Assembly: GCF_900111445.1 (NCBI RefSeq)
Contig: NZ_FOHE01000003.1
Span: forward strand, 63,729 to 127,728
DNA: 64,000 bases
Direction of reading: 5' to 3'
Source of the DNA: Oceanobacillus limi
Lineage (GTDB): Bacteria; Bacillota; Bacilli; Bacillales; Amphibacillaceae
Of the stretch, positions 37,932 to 46,592 are shown in pieces. The position numbers were made by a program, and so were the translations under genes. The notes beneath the pieces were generated by a model. It made no database searches, was not told the origin of the DNA, and worked only from the letters and a program-made list of their open reading frames with translations. Every line of letters begins with the position of its first letter. Within the stretch, counting starts at the first letter, position 1.

Positions 37932-37960
37932 TTGAGAATCGTTATCATTTATTGTATATT
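37932..37960 (+). promoter_or_regulatory. Promoter with overlapping Fur box
   Basis: TTGAGA (37932-37937) and TATATT (37955-37960) are 17 bp apart. The 15-bp sequence TGAGAATCGTTATCA (37933-37947) matches the Fur-box dyad TGATAATNATTATCA at most positions and covers the -35, so iron-loaded Fur would block RNA polymerase. Confidence 0.7.
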
Positions 37961-37965
37961 TAAAT

Positions 37966-37977
37966 TGTAACGTTACA
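37966..37977. promoter_or_regulatory. Perfect 12-bp palindrome at the predicted transcription start
   Basis: TGTAACGTTACA is a perfect dyad placed about 6 bp after the -10, at the expected start of transcription. It could be an operator for a second regulator. No binding protein can be named. Confidence 0.4.
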
Positions 37978-38002
37978 TATAACGGAGTGAGGAGAATATA
38001 CA

Positions 38003-38719
38003 ATGCAAATATATTGGACGAAAATAAATAAGATCATTGAGGAAACGCCAGAGGTTTACACGTTCATGCTCGACTGTCCAGAAGACTTTACATGGGAAGA
38101 AGGTTCCCATACCCACATGGCACTAGAGGGATTCAACTTCGGAGAAAAACCAAACCGCAGCCTGATTCGCCATATGTCCATCTCTACTTTACCGCACGAG
38201 AATGCAATTGGTATCACAACACGTATAAGAGAGCAGTGCTCTGAGTTCAAAACAATTTTAAGAAGTCTTGAAGTAGGCAATGAAGTTGCCATATTTAAAA
38301 CCCATTCGAATGTACCGCTTAAAAGAGAAGACAAAAATGTTTATCTACTGTCATCCGGTGTCGGTCTGGCAACTTTCAGACCCCTTGCACTTGATTATTT
38401 CGACCGTGCTGACAAAGTTAATCTAATGCATTCCCTAAACATTGACTCATCGAAGGATTTCTTATTCACTGACATTTTTGAAACTGCACCTGACAAAAAG
38501 TTCACCGCACAGTTCGTAGATAACCGGAATGACTATTATGAAGAAGTGAAAAATCTTGCTTCAGATAAGGGTGGTCTATTCTATGTTGTTGGCAGTGACG
38601 AGTTCCTTGTGCAAAACATTGATGTACTGCTGAAGCAGGGCATCAAGCCAGGACAGATTATGCTCGATAAGCGTGAACAACAACTGTCTACGTTTCTATC
38701 AGTTGACTTGTCAAATTAG
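38003..38719 (+). CDS. FAD-dependent ferredoxin-reductase-like protein, iron-regulated
   Basis: A 238-residue protein with the ferredoxin-NADP reductase layout. An N-terminal FAD barrel carries RHMSIST (RxxS flavin motif) near residue 55, and a C-terminal NAD(P) half has LLSSGVGLATFRPLAL near 115. The terminal residue context (FLSVDLSN) differs from plant-type FNRs. The strong Fur box over its promoter suggests a role in iron acquisition, such as reducing ferric siderophores, but no siderophore gene is nearby. A GGAGTGAGGAG ribosome site precedes the ATG. It is a single-gene unit. Confidence 0.8.
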   Translation: MQIYWTKINKIIEETPEVYTFMLDCPEDFTWEEGSHTHMALEGFNFGEKPNRSLIRHMSISTLPHENAIGITTRIREQCSEFKTILRSLEVGNEVAIFKTHSNVPLKREDKNVYLLSSGVGLATFRPLALDYFDRADKVNLMHSLNIDSSKDFLFTDIFETAPDKKFTAQFVDNRNDYYEEVKNLASDKGGLFYVVGSDEFLVQNIDVLLKQGIKPGQIMLDKREQQLSTFLSVDLSN

Positions 38720-38885
38720 AAAATAAATCGCTCCCATTTATACTTATTATCCTAATTATAAAGGCTAACTACAAAAAAACTACAATCCATTATTCAATGA
38801 TAAGCTCAAAGAGAGGTCATGGTCTAATCTATGTAATGGCACTTTTTAATTTGTACAGATAGTTATAATTGTGTCGAAATTTGTC

Positions 38886-38898
38886 GGTGCCAGGCACC
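38886..38898. repeat. GGTGCCAGGCACC palindrome
   Basis: A perfect 6-bp-arm dyad around a single A, 15 bp before REP copy 3. It occurs once in the window and looks like a copy of a different small palindromic repeat family. Confidence 0.5.
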
Positions 38899-38913
38899 AT
38901 TTATTAAGTACAA

Positions 38914-38943
38914 GGGAAGCGTGGGGACGGTTCTTTTGCTTCC
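38914..38943 (+). repeat. REP-like palindrome, copy 3
   Basis: GGGAAGCG / GGGGACGGTTCT / TGCTTCC, a near-perfect consensus copy. Confidence 0.9.
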
Positions 38944-39109
38944 TTGGGAAGTAATGAGAGCATGCTATTTGAAGCCAGTAAACATAGTTTTTCATTAGTG
39001 AACGGGATTGGGTTAATTTCCGAAGTTAAGTTGATTTAAGTCAGTAATAAAAAGCATACTACTCCAATATAGTACAAGTATACTTTTTTGTCTTATTGGA
39101 GGAGGAACC

Positions 39110-40387
39110 ATGAACATGTTTTTTAAAATGTTCCCGGGATTAAAACAATTATTACCTTATCAGATTTCGAACTTATCTGGTGATATTACTGCAGGAGTTA
39201 TCGTTACGTTTTTATTGCTTCCGCAAAGTATGGCGTATGCTATGATAGCAGGAGTTCCAATTTCAATGGGGTTAATTGCAGGGACTTTTCCACTTATAAT
39301 CTATGCACTATTTGGTAGTTCAAGATATTTATCAGTAGGTCCTGTATCCATTGTATCGCTTTTGGCATTTACGGGAGTTTCTCAAATTGCTCTAGTTAAT
39401 TCCGAAAGATTTCTTGAGGTAATGATTTTACTATCATTAATGGTTGGGATTGTTCAGATCATTATGGCATTGCTCCATTTTGGTTCATTAATAAAATATG
39501 TTTCATCGGCAATAATTGGTGGCTTTACTTCTGCTCTAGCGATTATTATCATATTAAATCAGATGAATTTGTTCATGGGGGTTACATTGCCTCCTTACGA
39601 TAATTTTCTGTCATTTTCATTAGTAATTATTCGTCATATTCCTCAAATGAATTTATTAACATTTGTGTTCGGGATTTTCGCCCTATTATTTTTGCTCATT
39701 TTAAAAAATAAATTTCTCGTATCTCCTGGACCTTTTATCATCATCATTATTTCTATCTTGGTCGCAGATTATTTTAATCTAGAAAATAGGGGAGTAGAAG
39801 TTGTTGGAGAAATACCAAATCACTTTTCTAACGTATCTCTAGCCACTCCTTCCTATGAATTGTTCGTTCATCTTTTGCCTGTTGCTTTCTTAGTTGGTTT
39901 TATTTCATTTGTTGAATCTTTTTCTGTGGCAAAAACGTTAGCTGATAAAGAGAAGGAACAGTTAGATCCAAATCAAGAATTGGTCAGCTTAGGGTTGGCG
40001 AATATGGGGAACTCATTTGTTAGCACGATCCCAGTTGCTGGAGCTATATCTAGAACAGCAGTAAACTACGAGTCTGGGGCAAAATCAAAACTCTCATTGT
40101 TAATTACAGCTTTGCTTATGATAATAGCAATCTTTTATTTAACACCATTATTTTATTATCTTCCTAAGACTACACTTGCGGCAATTATTATCTATGCAGT
40201 CATCAATCTGATTCAAATTAAGCAACTACAACAATATTTGAAAAATCAACCGATAGAGGCAATAGGATTCTTAGTAACACTTTTATCGACTTTAATATGG
40301 GATGTTTTTATTGGATTGGCAATAGGAGTGTTATTCTCTGTAGGAAAAAGAATTTTTATCCCTTTAGAAGATGAGCGGAACGAATAA
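39110..40387 (+). CDS. SulP-family anion transporter without STAS domain
   Basis: A 425-residue polytopic protein of the SulP (SLC26) family, which carries sulfate, bicarbonate or similar anions. Family signatures are the N-terminal LSGDITAGVIVTFLLLPQSMAYAMIAGVP near residue 22 and the SRTAVNYESGAKSKLSLL block near 312. About 11-12 membrane segments are visible. Most SulP proteins continue for ~120 residues with a cytoplasmic STAS domain. Here the frame stops right after the last helix (FIPLEDERNE), and REP copy 4 lies 55 bp downstream. Shorter STAS-less members exist, so this may be natural. GGAGGAGG ribosome site. Confidence 0.88.
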   Translation: MNMFFKMFPGLKQLLPYQISNLSGDITAGVIVTFLLLPQSMAYAMIAGVPISMGLIAGTFPLIIYALFGSSRYLSVGPVSIVSLLAFTGVSQIALVNSERFLEVMILLSLMVGIVQIIMALLHFGSLIKYVSSAIIGGFTSALAIIIILNQMNLFMGVTLPPYDNFLSFSLVIIRHIPQMNLLTFVFGIFALLFLLILKNKFLVSPGPFIIIIISILVADYFNLENRGVEVVGEIPNHFSNVSLATPSYELFVHLLPVAFLVGFISFVESFSVAKTLADKEKEQLDPNQELVSLGLANMGNSFVSTIPVAGAISRTAVNYESGAKSKLSLLITALLMIIAIFYLTPLFYYLPKTTLAAIIIYAVINLIQIKQLQQYLKNQPIEAIGFLVTLLSTLIWDVFIGLAIGVLFSVGKRIFIPLEDERNE

Positions 40388-40442
40388 GTGGGATAATTAG
40401 TAATATGTCTAGTTGCAGATTGCTCGCTTCGAAGGTGGGAGC

Positions 40443-40471
40443 GGAAGCGTGGGGACGGTTCTTGTGCTTCC
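40443..40471 (+). repeat. REP-like palindrome, copy 4
   Basis: GGAAGCGTGGGGACGGTTCT followed by TGTGCTTCC, 55 bp after the SulP stop codon. Confidence 0.9.
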
Positions 40472-40875
40472 TTTTGGGTTACTTAAAGATATTCGAGGTT
40501 CTAGTTACTATGAAAAATAGAGAGGCTTACTCCTATTACTCCTATTATGTTTGGTTACTTTTAACCCCACCGATTATATATCCTTTAGCGAGATTTATTA
40601 AAACTATACTTTGATAAGGAACGATACAGAGTCCATTTTAAATAACCTTTTTCGTATTTTGCTTTAGGTACGACTTTCGATGTGCTATTTTCTATCGTTG
40701 AACATACTTAGACAGTACTTCATTATGGTTTCGTACTTGCCGAAATCTTAAAATTACTAACTAATCAACACCGTAGAGTACTGTGCCTCGGATTAACTAA
40801 AGAAAAGGTTGCGGAGTTGGGGTGGTCAAGGGAACTGGTTCTGCATTCAACTAGATTGTAGTAGGAATATAATAG

Positions 40876-40905
40876 GGAAGCATGAGAACCGTCCCCATGC
40901 TTCTT
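40876..40905 (-). repeat. REP-like palindrome, copy 5 (inverted)
   Basis: GGAAGCATGAGAACCGTCCC followed by CATGCTTC: the reverse orientation of the repeat (AGAACCGTCCC on the plus strand). Confidence 0.88.
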
Positions 40906-40996
40906 CCATGCTTCTTTCCCGAATGCAACTAATTGTAGAATCAGGTCTAAGTTGTTTGTTATATTAAAATTACTATTACATAGGAAGTGATTAATT

Positions 40997-41761
40997 TTGA
41001 TAGATATTCATAGTCATATTTTGCCTGGGATTGATGATGGGGCACAAACAATTACCGATAGTTTGGCGATGGCACAGGCAGCTGTGGAGCATGGGATTCG
41101 TACGATCGTTGCAACTCCTCATCACCAAAATGGGAGATTTAATAACGAAAAAGCGGAGATTATTTCCTATGTGAAAGTTTTAAATACGGAGTTACAGGAC
41201 CATCATATTCCGTTAACAGTATTAGTCGGACAAGAATCACGAATGAACGAGTATATGATGGAAGAATTGCAGTCTGGAAAAATTGCAACTATCAATGGAA
41301 CGAAGTATGTATATGTTGAATTTGCGTCTAGCCATGTACCGTTGTATGCCAAGCAAATACTGTTTGACATTCAAGTTGCAGGGTATACTCCGGTAATTGT
41401 TCATCCCGAAAGAAATCAACAGATTTTTGAGCAGCCTTCGATTTTGTATGATTTTGTTCAAATAGGTGCACTGACACAGATGACTGCTGCGAGTATCGCT
41501 GGGAAATTTGGAAAGGCAATTAAGAGGTTTTCGCATCAGCTAATAGATGCGAACTTAACTCATTTTCTAGCATCGGACGCACATAACATAACTTCAAGAG
41601 GGTTTGTTATGCAGGAAGCGTTTCAGGAGCTACGAAAAATACATGGTGATGAAGTTTATTATATGTTCATGGAAAATCCCCAACTGATGATTGATAACAA
41701 AAATGTGATAAGAGAACAACCCGAAATGTTACGTAAGAAAAAGTTCCTCGGACTATTTTAA
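40997..41761 (+). CDS. PHP-type tyrosine-protein phosphatase (CpsB/YwqE family)
   Basis: A 254-residue metal-dependent phosphatase of the PHP superfamily that dephosphorylates bacterial tyrosine kinases controlling capsule synthesis. It begins with the metal site IDIHSHILPGIDDGAQT, followed by ATPHHQNG near residue 40, a Glu/His site in VIVHPERNQQ near 135 and FLASDAHNI near 193. It starts at TTG, with AGGAAGTG ~9 bp upstream. The cognate kinase lies 6 kb downstream in the same polysaccharide cluster, not adjacent as in ywqCDE-type operons. Confidence 0.92.
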   Translation: MIDIHSHILPGIDDGAQTITDSLAMAQAAVEHGIRTIVATPHHQNGRFNNEKAEIISYVKVLNTELQDHHIPLTVLVGQESRMNEYMMEELQSGKIATINGTKYVYVEFASSHVPLYAKQILFDIQVAGYTPVIVHPERNQQIFEQPSILYDFVQIGALTQMTAASIAGKFGKAIKRFSHQLIDANLTHFLASDAHNITSRGFVMQEAFQELRKIHGDEVYYMFMENPQLMIDNKNVIREQPEMLRKKKFLGLF

Positions 41762-41894
41762 AGCAACACATATAAGCGTCTTGCTTTCGTAATTACCATC
41801 CCATCGGGGTAGGTAAAATACTGCACAAAAAATATTTGAATATTTTATAAAATTACGACATTTATAGGCCGTATGATTCATATTAATTAAAAAA

Positions 41895-41919
41895 ACAAAA
41901 GAACTGTCCCTCCGCTTCC
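41895..41919 (-). repeat. REP-like palindrome, copy 6 (inverted, partial)
   Basis: AAAAGAACTGTCCCTCCGCT followed by TCC. It keeps the core with one change (ACTG for ACCG) but lacks the outer GGAAGC arm. Confidence 0.65.
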
Positions 41920-41970
41920 ACTTGCATTAGTGGTACTATTGGTATATAATACGATAAAATCATTCGTTAA

Positions 41971-42050
41971 AAAGAACGTATTTAATACTAGAATTAGGAC
42001 AATTTTACTAAAATCAATAATTTTTTACTGTATAGTTCTCAATTAAGAAC
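41971..42050. promoter_or_regulatory. SinR-like operator cluster before the exopolysaccharide genes
   Basis: A perfect palindrome GTTCTCAATTAAGAAC-like dyad (GTTCT arm at 42035, AGAAC arm ending at 42050) and a third half-site AAAGAAC (41971-41977, complement GTTCTTT) match the B. subtilis SinR consensus GTTCTYT in two of three cases. The position, just upstream of the exopolysaccharide operon, parallels the eps operator. That a SinR homologue acts here is inference. Confidence 0.45.
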
Positions 42051-42150
42051 GAAACTTATGCTGGGGAAGGGGAAATACGTACGATCAGAGGTTAATTTTT
42101 CCGTGATTTACCTGCTTAAACATAATTTATTAACAAGGGGGGATATGTTT

Positions 42151-42819
42151 ATGCAAGCTAAATCTAGTCCGCCAAACTTTTATGAGGAATACACTCCTAA
42201 GATGGAGATGGGGATTGTAGAACTTCATTATGAAAAAAAAGAGTTTTACTCCATTATAAGTAGATGCATGGATATTTGTTTCTCCGTCATAAGTTTACCC
42301 TTTGTGCTCTTATTAATAGCAGTATTTTCGATTCTAATAAAACTAGAAACACCCGGTCCGCTAATTTATAAGCAGGAAAGGGTTGGCCAATATGGGAGAT
42401 ATTTTAAGGTGTGTAAACTAAGGTCCATGTATATCGATGCGGAAAAGGATGGTGCAAAGTGGGCGATCAAAAATGATCCTCGAGTTACGAAAGTAGGTAA
42501 ATTTATGAGAAGGACTCGAATAGATGAGATCCCGCAAATCATCAATATACTACGAGGTGATATGACATTAGTTGGACCGCGACCAGAACGACCTATATTT
42601 ACCGCAGAATTTGAGGAGAAGTATCCAGGGTTTAGTAATAGGTTACTAGTGAAGCCGGGTTTAACAGGCTTAGCACAAGTTACTGGTGGTTATTGTAACT
42701 CTCCAAAAGAAAAGATGGAATTAGATTTGTATTATATCGAAAATAGAGCGATAAAAATGGATTTGCTAATCTTACTAAAGACAATAAAAATTGTACTATC
42801 TGGTCATGGGGCTAGGTAG
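42151..42819 (+). CDS. Initiating sugar transferase (bacterial sugar transferase family)
   Basis: A polyprenyl-phosphate sugar-1-phosphate transferase of 222 residues from the ATG at 42151. That start has AAGGGGGG 8 bp upstream; the in-frame ATGs at 42058 and 42145 fit worse. It has one membrane hairpin (~25-55) and then the catalytic region with QERVGQYGRYFKVCKLRSM near residue 68 and NILRGDMTLVGPRPERP near 132. It starts the exopolysaccharide repeat unit on undecaprenyl phosphate. This is the short form, without the N-terminal membrane block of WcaJ/WbaP. Confidence 0.92.
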   Translation: MQAKSSPPNFYEEYTPKMEMGIVELHYEKKEFYSIISRCMDICFSVISLPFVLLLIAVFSILIKLETPGPLIYKQERVGQYGRYFKVCKLRSMYIDAEKDGAKWAIKNDPRVTKVGKFMRRTRIDEIPQIINILRGDMTLVGPRPERPIFTAEFEEKYPGFSNRLLVKPGLTGLAQVTGGYCNSPKEKMELDLYYIENRAIKMDLLILLKTIKIVLSGHGAR

Positions 42820-42917
42820 CATGTAGAAGTAGGTTTTAGTGTTCTTTATTGAGAATATTTTAGGTCAATCTGTTATTTTTTACTAACGGCATGCGTAATG
42901 TATAGAGGGGGGATATA

Positions 42918-44066
42918 TTGAAGTGTTTAATCGTTACAACGCTAGATAGACAGGTATTATTGTTCTTAATACCTCATATCAAATTACTTCATGGATTGGG
43001 AAATGATGTTTCCGTCGCAACATCAATAGAAGATAAGCAACAATTAGAGAAAAAACTACCAACTGTATCCCTTCATCATGTCTCTTTTTCACGATCTATC
43101 TATGATTTGGCTAATTTAAAAGCCTTCTTCAAAATTAGAAGACTACTTCGAACAGAAAACTATAACTTCGTTCATGTACACACACCTATTGCAGCTTTTA
43201 TTACAAGGATAGCAGCTCCGAAAAAACAACAAATTATTTATACAGCACATGGCTTTCATTTTAATGAAAATGGATCGGCATTCAGTAATCGGATCTTTTA
43301 TTTAGCTGAAAAAATTGCCGCCAATAAAACGGATAAATTAATCGTCATGAATCAGGAAGATTTTCAAAAAGCGAAGGGATTTATGAGCGAGGATAAAATA
43401 CAGCGGATACATGGTATAGGAGTAGATGCTGCTTATTTCTACCAAGCAGCATACACACAAGATGATCGAGATCAACTGAAAGAAAAATTAAGTATTCCAA
43501 AAAATAAAAAGGTCATTACCCATTTAGCTGAATTTAATGAGAACAAACGGCAAATAGATGTTGTTGACGCAGCGGAACAATTAAAGACGATGTATAAGGA
43601 TTTTGTCATCTTATTGGTTGGAGATGGCGTACTACTAGATGATATAGAACGTGAGATAGAAAGACGCGATTTAACAGAATATGTTCGCTGTCTTCATTTT
43701 CGAAAAGACATTAGAGATATCTTAAGCATAACGGATATTGGCTTACTAGTCTCTTTAAGAGAAGGGCTGCCGAAATCTTTAATGGAGATGATGTCCATGA
43801 AAATCCCAATTGTTGGTACAGACATCCGTGGAAATAGAGAGCTTGTAGAAGATGGGAAAAATGGGTTCCTAATCCCGATAAAAAGCCCAACCGAGCTGAT
43901 GAAGGCACTGCTCACCTTGCTTGAGAAAAAAGAATTATGCCAAGCAATGGGGAATAACGGAAGAAGGGAAGTTTTAGAGAAATATGATCTGAAACGGATC
44001 CTTGAGGAAATGAAAAAAGTTTATCCCGCATGTAACGGCAGTAATACCACCACTTCAATACTGTGA
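42918..44066 (+). CDS. Glycosyltransferase family 4 (EpsD-like)
   Basis: A 382-residue GT-B glycosyltransferase starting at TTG with GAGGGGGG upstream. The N-terminal half contains NFVHVHTPIAAFITRIAAPK and TAHGFHFNENGSAFSNRIFY, typical of the EpsD/CapM group. The C-terminal half has the GT4 donor site VSLREGLPKSLMEMMSMKIP near residue 275 and IRGNRELVEDGKNGFL. It follows the initiating transferase by ~100 bp and probably adds the second sugar of the exopolysaccharide unit. Confidence 0.88.
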   Translation: MKCLIVTTLDRQVLLFLIPHIKLLHGLGNDVSVATSIEDKQQLEKKLPTVSLHHVSFSRSIYDLANLKAFFKIRRLLRTENYNFVHVHTPIAAFITRIAAPKKQQIIYTAHGFHFNENGSAFSNRIFYLAEKIAANKTDKLIVMNQEDFQKAKGFMSEDKIQRIHGIGVDAAYFYQAAYTQDDRDQLKEKLSIPKNKKVITHLAEFNENKRQIDVVDAAEQLKTMYKDFVILLVGDGVLLDDIEREIERRDLTEYVRCLHFRKDIRDILSITDIGLLVSLREGLPKSLMEMMSMKIPIVGTDIRGNRELVEDGKNGFLIPIKSPTELMKALLTLLEKKELCQAMGNNGRREVLEKYDLKRILEEMKKVYPACNGSNTTTSIL

Positions 44067-44158
44067 GGCGAAGGCAAAGAGGATAAGTGGGAGAGGGCCT
44101 TTAGTAATATCCTTGTGGTATAACTGCCCGTAAATGTCCGACGATTCTGTTCAACTAA

Positions 44159-44194
44159 CATTCAGTGGGGAAGAAAGAAAACCCCCACTGAATG
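44159..44194. terminator. Strong 12-bp inverted repeat after the GT4 gene
   Basis: CATTCAGTGGGG and CCCCACTGAATG are perfect arms around a 12-base A-rich loop. There is no T-run on either strand, so it may attenuate or stabilise rather than terminate outright. Confidence 0.5.
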
Positions 44195-44311
44195 AAGATT
44201 CACTTTATAAAAGTTTTGATTTACCTGCATCAGACAAGAGTGAATTCGTAACGGAAGGAAATTAAAGAATGTCAAGAGAGGCTAATATGCTTTGAACGGT
44301 GGTGGATAAAG

Positions 44312-45289
44312 ATGAACACTGGTAAATTTGTGATTTCACTGGATTTGGAACTAAATTGGGGGGTATTTGACGTATTCCCTCTGAATAGGTATAGGGCCAA
44401 TTTACTTGGTGCAAGAGAAGTTGTCCCACTGCTGTTAAACAAATTTCAACAGCATGGTATTCATGCAACCTGGGCTGTTGTTGGATTTTTATTTTTTTCC
44501 AATAAAAAGGAATTAGTTGAGATGATTCCGAAAGTCCAACCCCAATATACGAATTCGGCATTATCATCTTACCATCATTTGCAACATATTGGCGAAAACG
44601 AAGAGGTGGATCCTTTTCATTATGGTTCTTTGTTAATTGATCAAATAAGGGAATTTCCGAATCAAGAAGTTGCTACACATACATTTAGTCATTATTACTG
44701 TCTGGCGGACGGTCAAGATCAGGATGCATTTCGGGCCGATTTAACACACGCGATAACCATCGCAAAGCAGCAAAACCTTTCGACGACATCGATTGTTTTT
44801 CCACGGAATCAAGTCGAACCATCCTATTTATCGGTATGTGAAAACAAGGATCTTACGGCATATAGAGGATGCGAAAATAATTGGTTGTATCATGTAAACC
44901 CTAATGGAGATGGGAAACTCAAACGGGCGATGAGGTTACTAGATAGTTACATCAATATCACAGGTCACCATGTGTATTGCTTGGAGGATCTGCAGGAGCA
45001 TAGGAAGCTTGTTAACGTTCCTTCTAGTAGATTTCTAAGACCATATTCTCGGCGACTCCGTTTATTCGAGTCCCTTAGGCTAAAACGGATTAAATCTAGC
45101 ATGACCAAAGCCGCGAAGGAAGGGAAGGTTTACCATCTTTGGTGGCATCCGCATAATTTTGGTGTTCATATGGAGGAAAATAGTCAAATGCTAGATTTGA
45201 TTTTGGATCATTTTCACCAGCTTCGGAGTCAATATGGGATGGAAAGCTTGTCGATGCGTGACATGAGCGAAAAAGTCCTGGATAAGTAA
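44312..45289 (+). CDS. Polysaccharide deacetylase family protein
   Basis: A 325-residue NodB-fold protein. It opens with FVISLDLELNWGVFD (the metal-binding Asp-x-Glu region of the atypical subgroup), then HGIHATWAVVGFLFF near residue 49, EVATHTFSHYYC near 123 with the His-x3-His pair, and a terminal YHLWWHPHNFGVH near 280. It has no signal peptide, so it would act in the cytoplasm. In the cluster it likely deacetylates a sugar precursor or a lipid-linked unit. GGTGG lies upstream of the start. Confidence 0.85.
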   Translation: MNTGKFVISLDLELNWGVFDVFPLNRYRANLLGAREVVPLLLNKFQQHGIHATWAVVGFLFFSNKKELVEMIPKVQPQYTNSALSSYHHLQHIGENEEVDPFHYGSLLIDQIREFPNQEVATHTFSHYYCLADGQDQDAFRADLTHAITIAKQQNLSTTSIVFPRNQVEPSYLSVCENKDLTAYRGCENNWLYHVNPNGDGKLKRAMRLLDSYINITGHHVYCLEDLQEHRKLVNVPSSRFLRPYSRRLRLFESLRLKRIKSSMTKAAKEGKVYHLWWHPHNFGVHMEENSQMLDLILDHFHQLRSQYGMESLSMRDMSEKVLDK

Positions 45290-45338
45290 AATGATCACGT
45301 TCGTAAAAAAGAAAATATGAATAAATGTGGTGACTCGA

Positions 45339-46577
45339 ATGCGCTTGTCAACAAAACAGATTGATTTCTTTCTAATGGGACTCTTCATTTTTTGTTTGCC
45401 GTTTATGTTTCATCTCAATCTAATCATTCAACTGAATGCCTCCTATAGTGACATTCTATTAATTATTATTTTGTATTGGTTCATCGCAAAAAAAGAAAAT
45501 AAGGAAACACTATCTATTGTTTTAAAAAAATATCAACTTATTATTCTTTATTTCTTACTTCTCATTTACTTTTGTATCGTAAGCATGGCGAATTATGTAA
45601 CAAATATTTCCATCGATTTTCCATATGGTGTATCTGCCATTATAAAGTTAACGATTAATTTTCTATATGTAATGGTCATGTTGATTTTCTTAGAAAAATA
45701 TCGGGAAGAACTCATTCTTTTCCTATTACGGTGGTGGAAGCGCGCTGCGGTTGTGATTGCGATTCTTTGTATAGCTAGTGTCATTTTCTATCAATTGGGA
45801 ATGGATAGTGGGCTGACATTAGGAGGTCGTGCACAGGCAACATTAAATGATCCTAATTTAGCCGCTCTATACCTGATTGTTTCTCTTTCGGTCATTGCAC
45901 TCGCTTCCATCTATATGCGCAAAGCCATCACGATTAATCTCTCGATGGTTGCCGTTCTAATTGCCCTTTTTTTAACTGCTTCACGAGGTGGTATTTTAAG
46001 TGTTGCGATCAGTGTATGCGTTGTTTTATTGCTTAGCTTTTTGTCAGGAAGGATAAAGGAACTAATTATCTTTTTAAGTGTCGTCATTTTCTTTTTTCTC
46101 ATTATATTATGGATCAACCATGTATCTGACGCTTTCCTTTTTGCCATGGAACGAGTAGGCGGTGTTGGTACGGAGGGAGATGGTACCTCCTATCGTATCT
46201 TCTTATGGAAATCGGCTTTTGAAATGTGGGTCCACAATCCTTTTATCGGGGTTGGCATTGGCCAATTTATTGCTTATTCACCAGAAATGTTTGGCTTTAC
46301 TTTTTCCAATATCCCCCATAATACGTATCTTTCTTTTTTAGCTGAAACAGGTATTTTGGGATTCATTTCATTTATCTGGCTACCGATTTATCTCGTTACA
46401 AAATTGGTAGTAGGAATAGGAAGTAGTGGAGAAAAAAAACATTTCTACCTATTAATTGGCATACTGGCAGTAGCTATTCAAGCGTTATCGATTAATATCG
46501 AAAACATCCGGTTTGTTTGGGTTTTTTTAAGCCTTGCTTATGTGATCATCGAACACAAACTGGAAGAACAACAATAA
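45339..46577 (+). CDS. O-antigen ligase/Wzy-like polymerase (exopolysaccharide)
   Basis: A 412-residue membrane protein from the ATG at 45339 (in-frame GTG codons at 45327 and 45330 are alternatives). About 11 membrane segments are seen. The large outer loop carries TASRGGILS and TSYRIFLWKSAFEMWVHNPF then NIPHNTYLSFLAETG, the Wzy/ligase superfamily pattern. It would polymerise the exopolysaccharide unit exported by the flippase at 49005. It is distinct from the paralogue in the wall locus at 7262. Confidence 0.86.
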   Translation: MRLSTKQIDFFLMGLFIFCLPFMFHLNLIIQLNASYSDILLIIILYWFIAKKENKETLSIVLKKYQLIILYFLLLIYFCIVSMANYVTNISIDFPYGVSAIIKLTINFLYVMVMLIFLEKYREELILFLLRWWKRAAVVIAILCIASVIFYQLGMDSGLTLGGRAQATLNDPNLAALYLIVSLSVIALASIYMRKAITINLSMVAVLIALFLTASRGGILSVAISVCVVLLLSFLSGRIKELIIFLSVVIFFFLIILWINHVSDAFLFAMERVGGVGTEGDGTSYRIFLWKSAFEMWVHNPFIGVGIGQFIAYSPEMFGFTFSNIPHNTYLSFLAETGILGFISFIWLPIYLVTKLVVGIGSSGEKKHFYLLIGILAVAIQALSINIENIRFVWVFLSLAYVIIEHKLEEQQ

Positions 46578-46592
46578 TTGGAGGTGACCAAT

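Larger units (their letters stand above)
38720..39109. other. Intergenic region with REP copy 3 and a separate palindrome
   Basis: There is no gene in this 390-bp gap. It contains a 13-bp palindrome (38886-38898), REP copy 3 (38914-38943) and the upstream region of the SulP gene. Confidence 0.6.
40388..40996. other. Intergenic region with REP copies 4 and 5
   Basis: A ~600-bp gap. A frame through REP copy 4 exists only because the repeat is open in all frames. A 34-codon hydrophobic frame from the ATG at 40510 has no ribosome site, and I do not call it. Apart from the two REP copies nothing is recognisable. Confidence 0.55.
41762..42150. other. Upstream region of the exopolysaccharide operon
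   Basis: A gap of ~390 bp with no gene. It holds a partial inverted REP (41895-41919) and GTTCT-type operator candidates (41971-41977 and 42035-42050) before the initiating transferase. Confidence 0.6.

Noticed and set aside
40405-40614. 69-residue open frame after the SulP gene
   Set aside because: It exists because the REP is open in that frame; no ribosome site and no protein-like composition until position 40510.
40804-40855. Possible further REP relic (GGGAACTGGTTCTGCATTC)
   Set aside because: Core and arms do not line up with the consensus.
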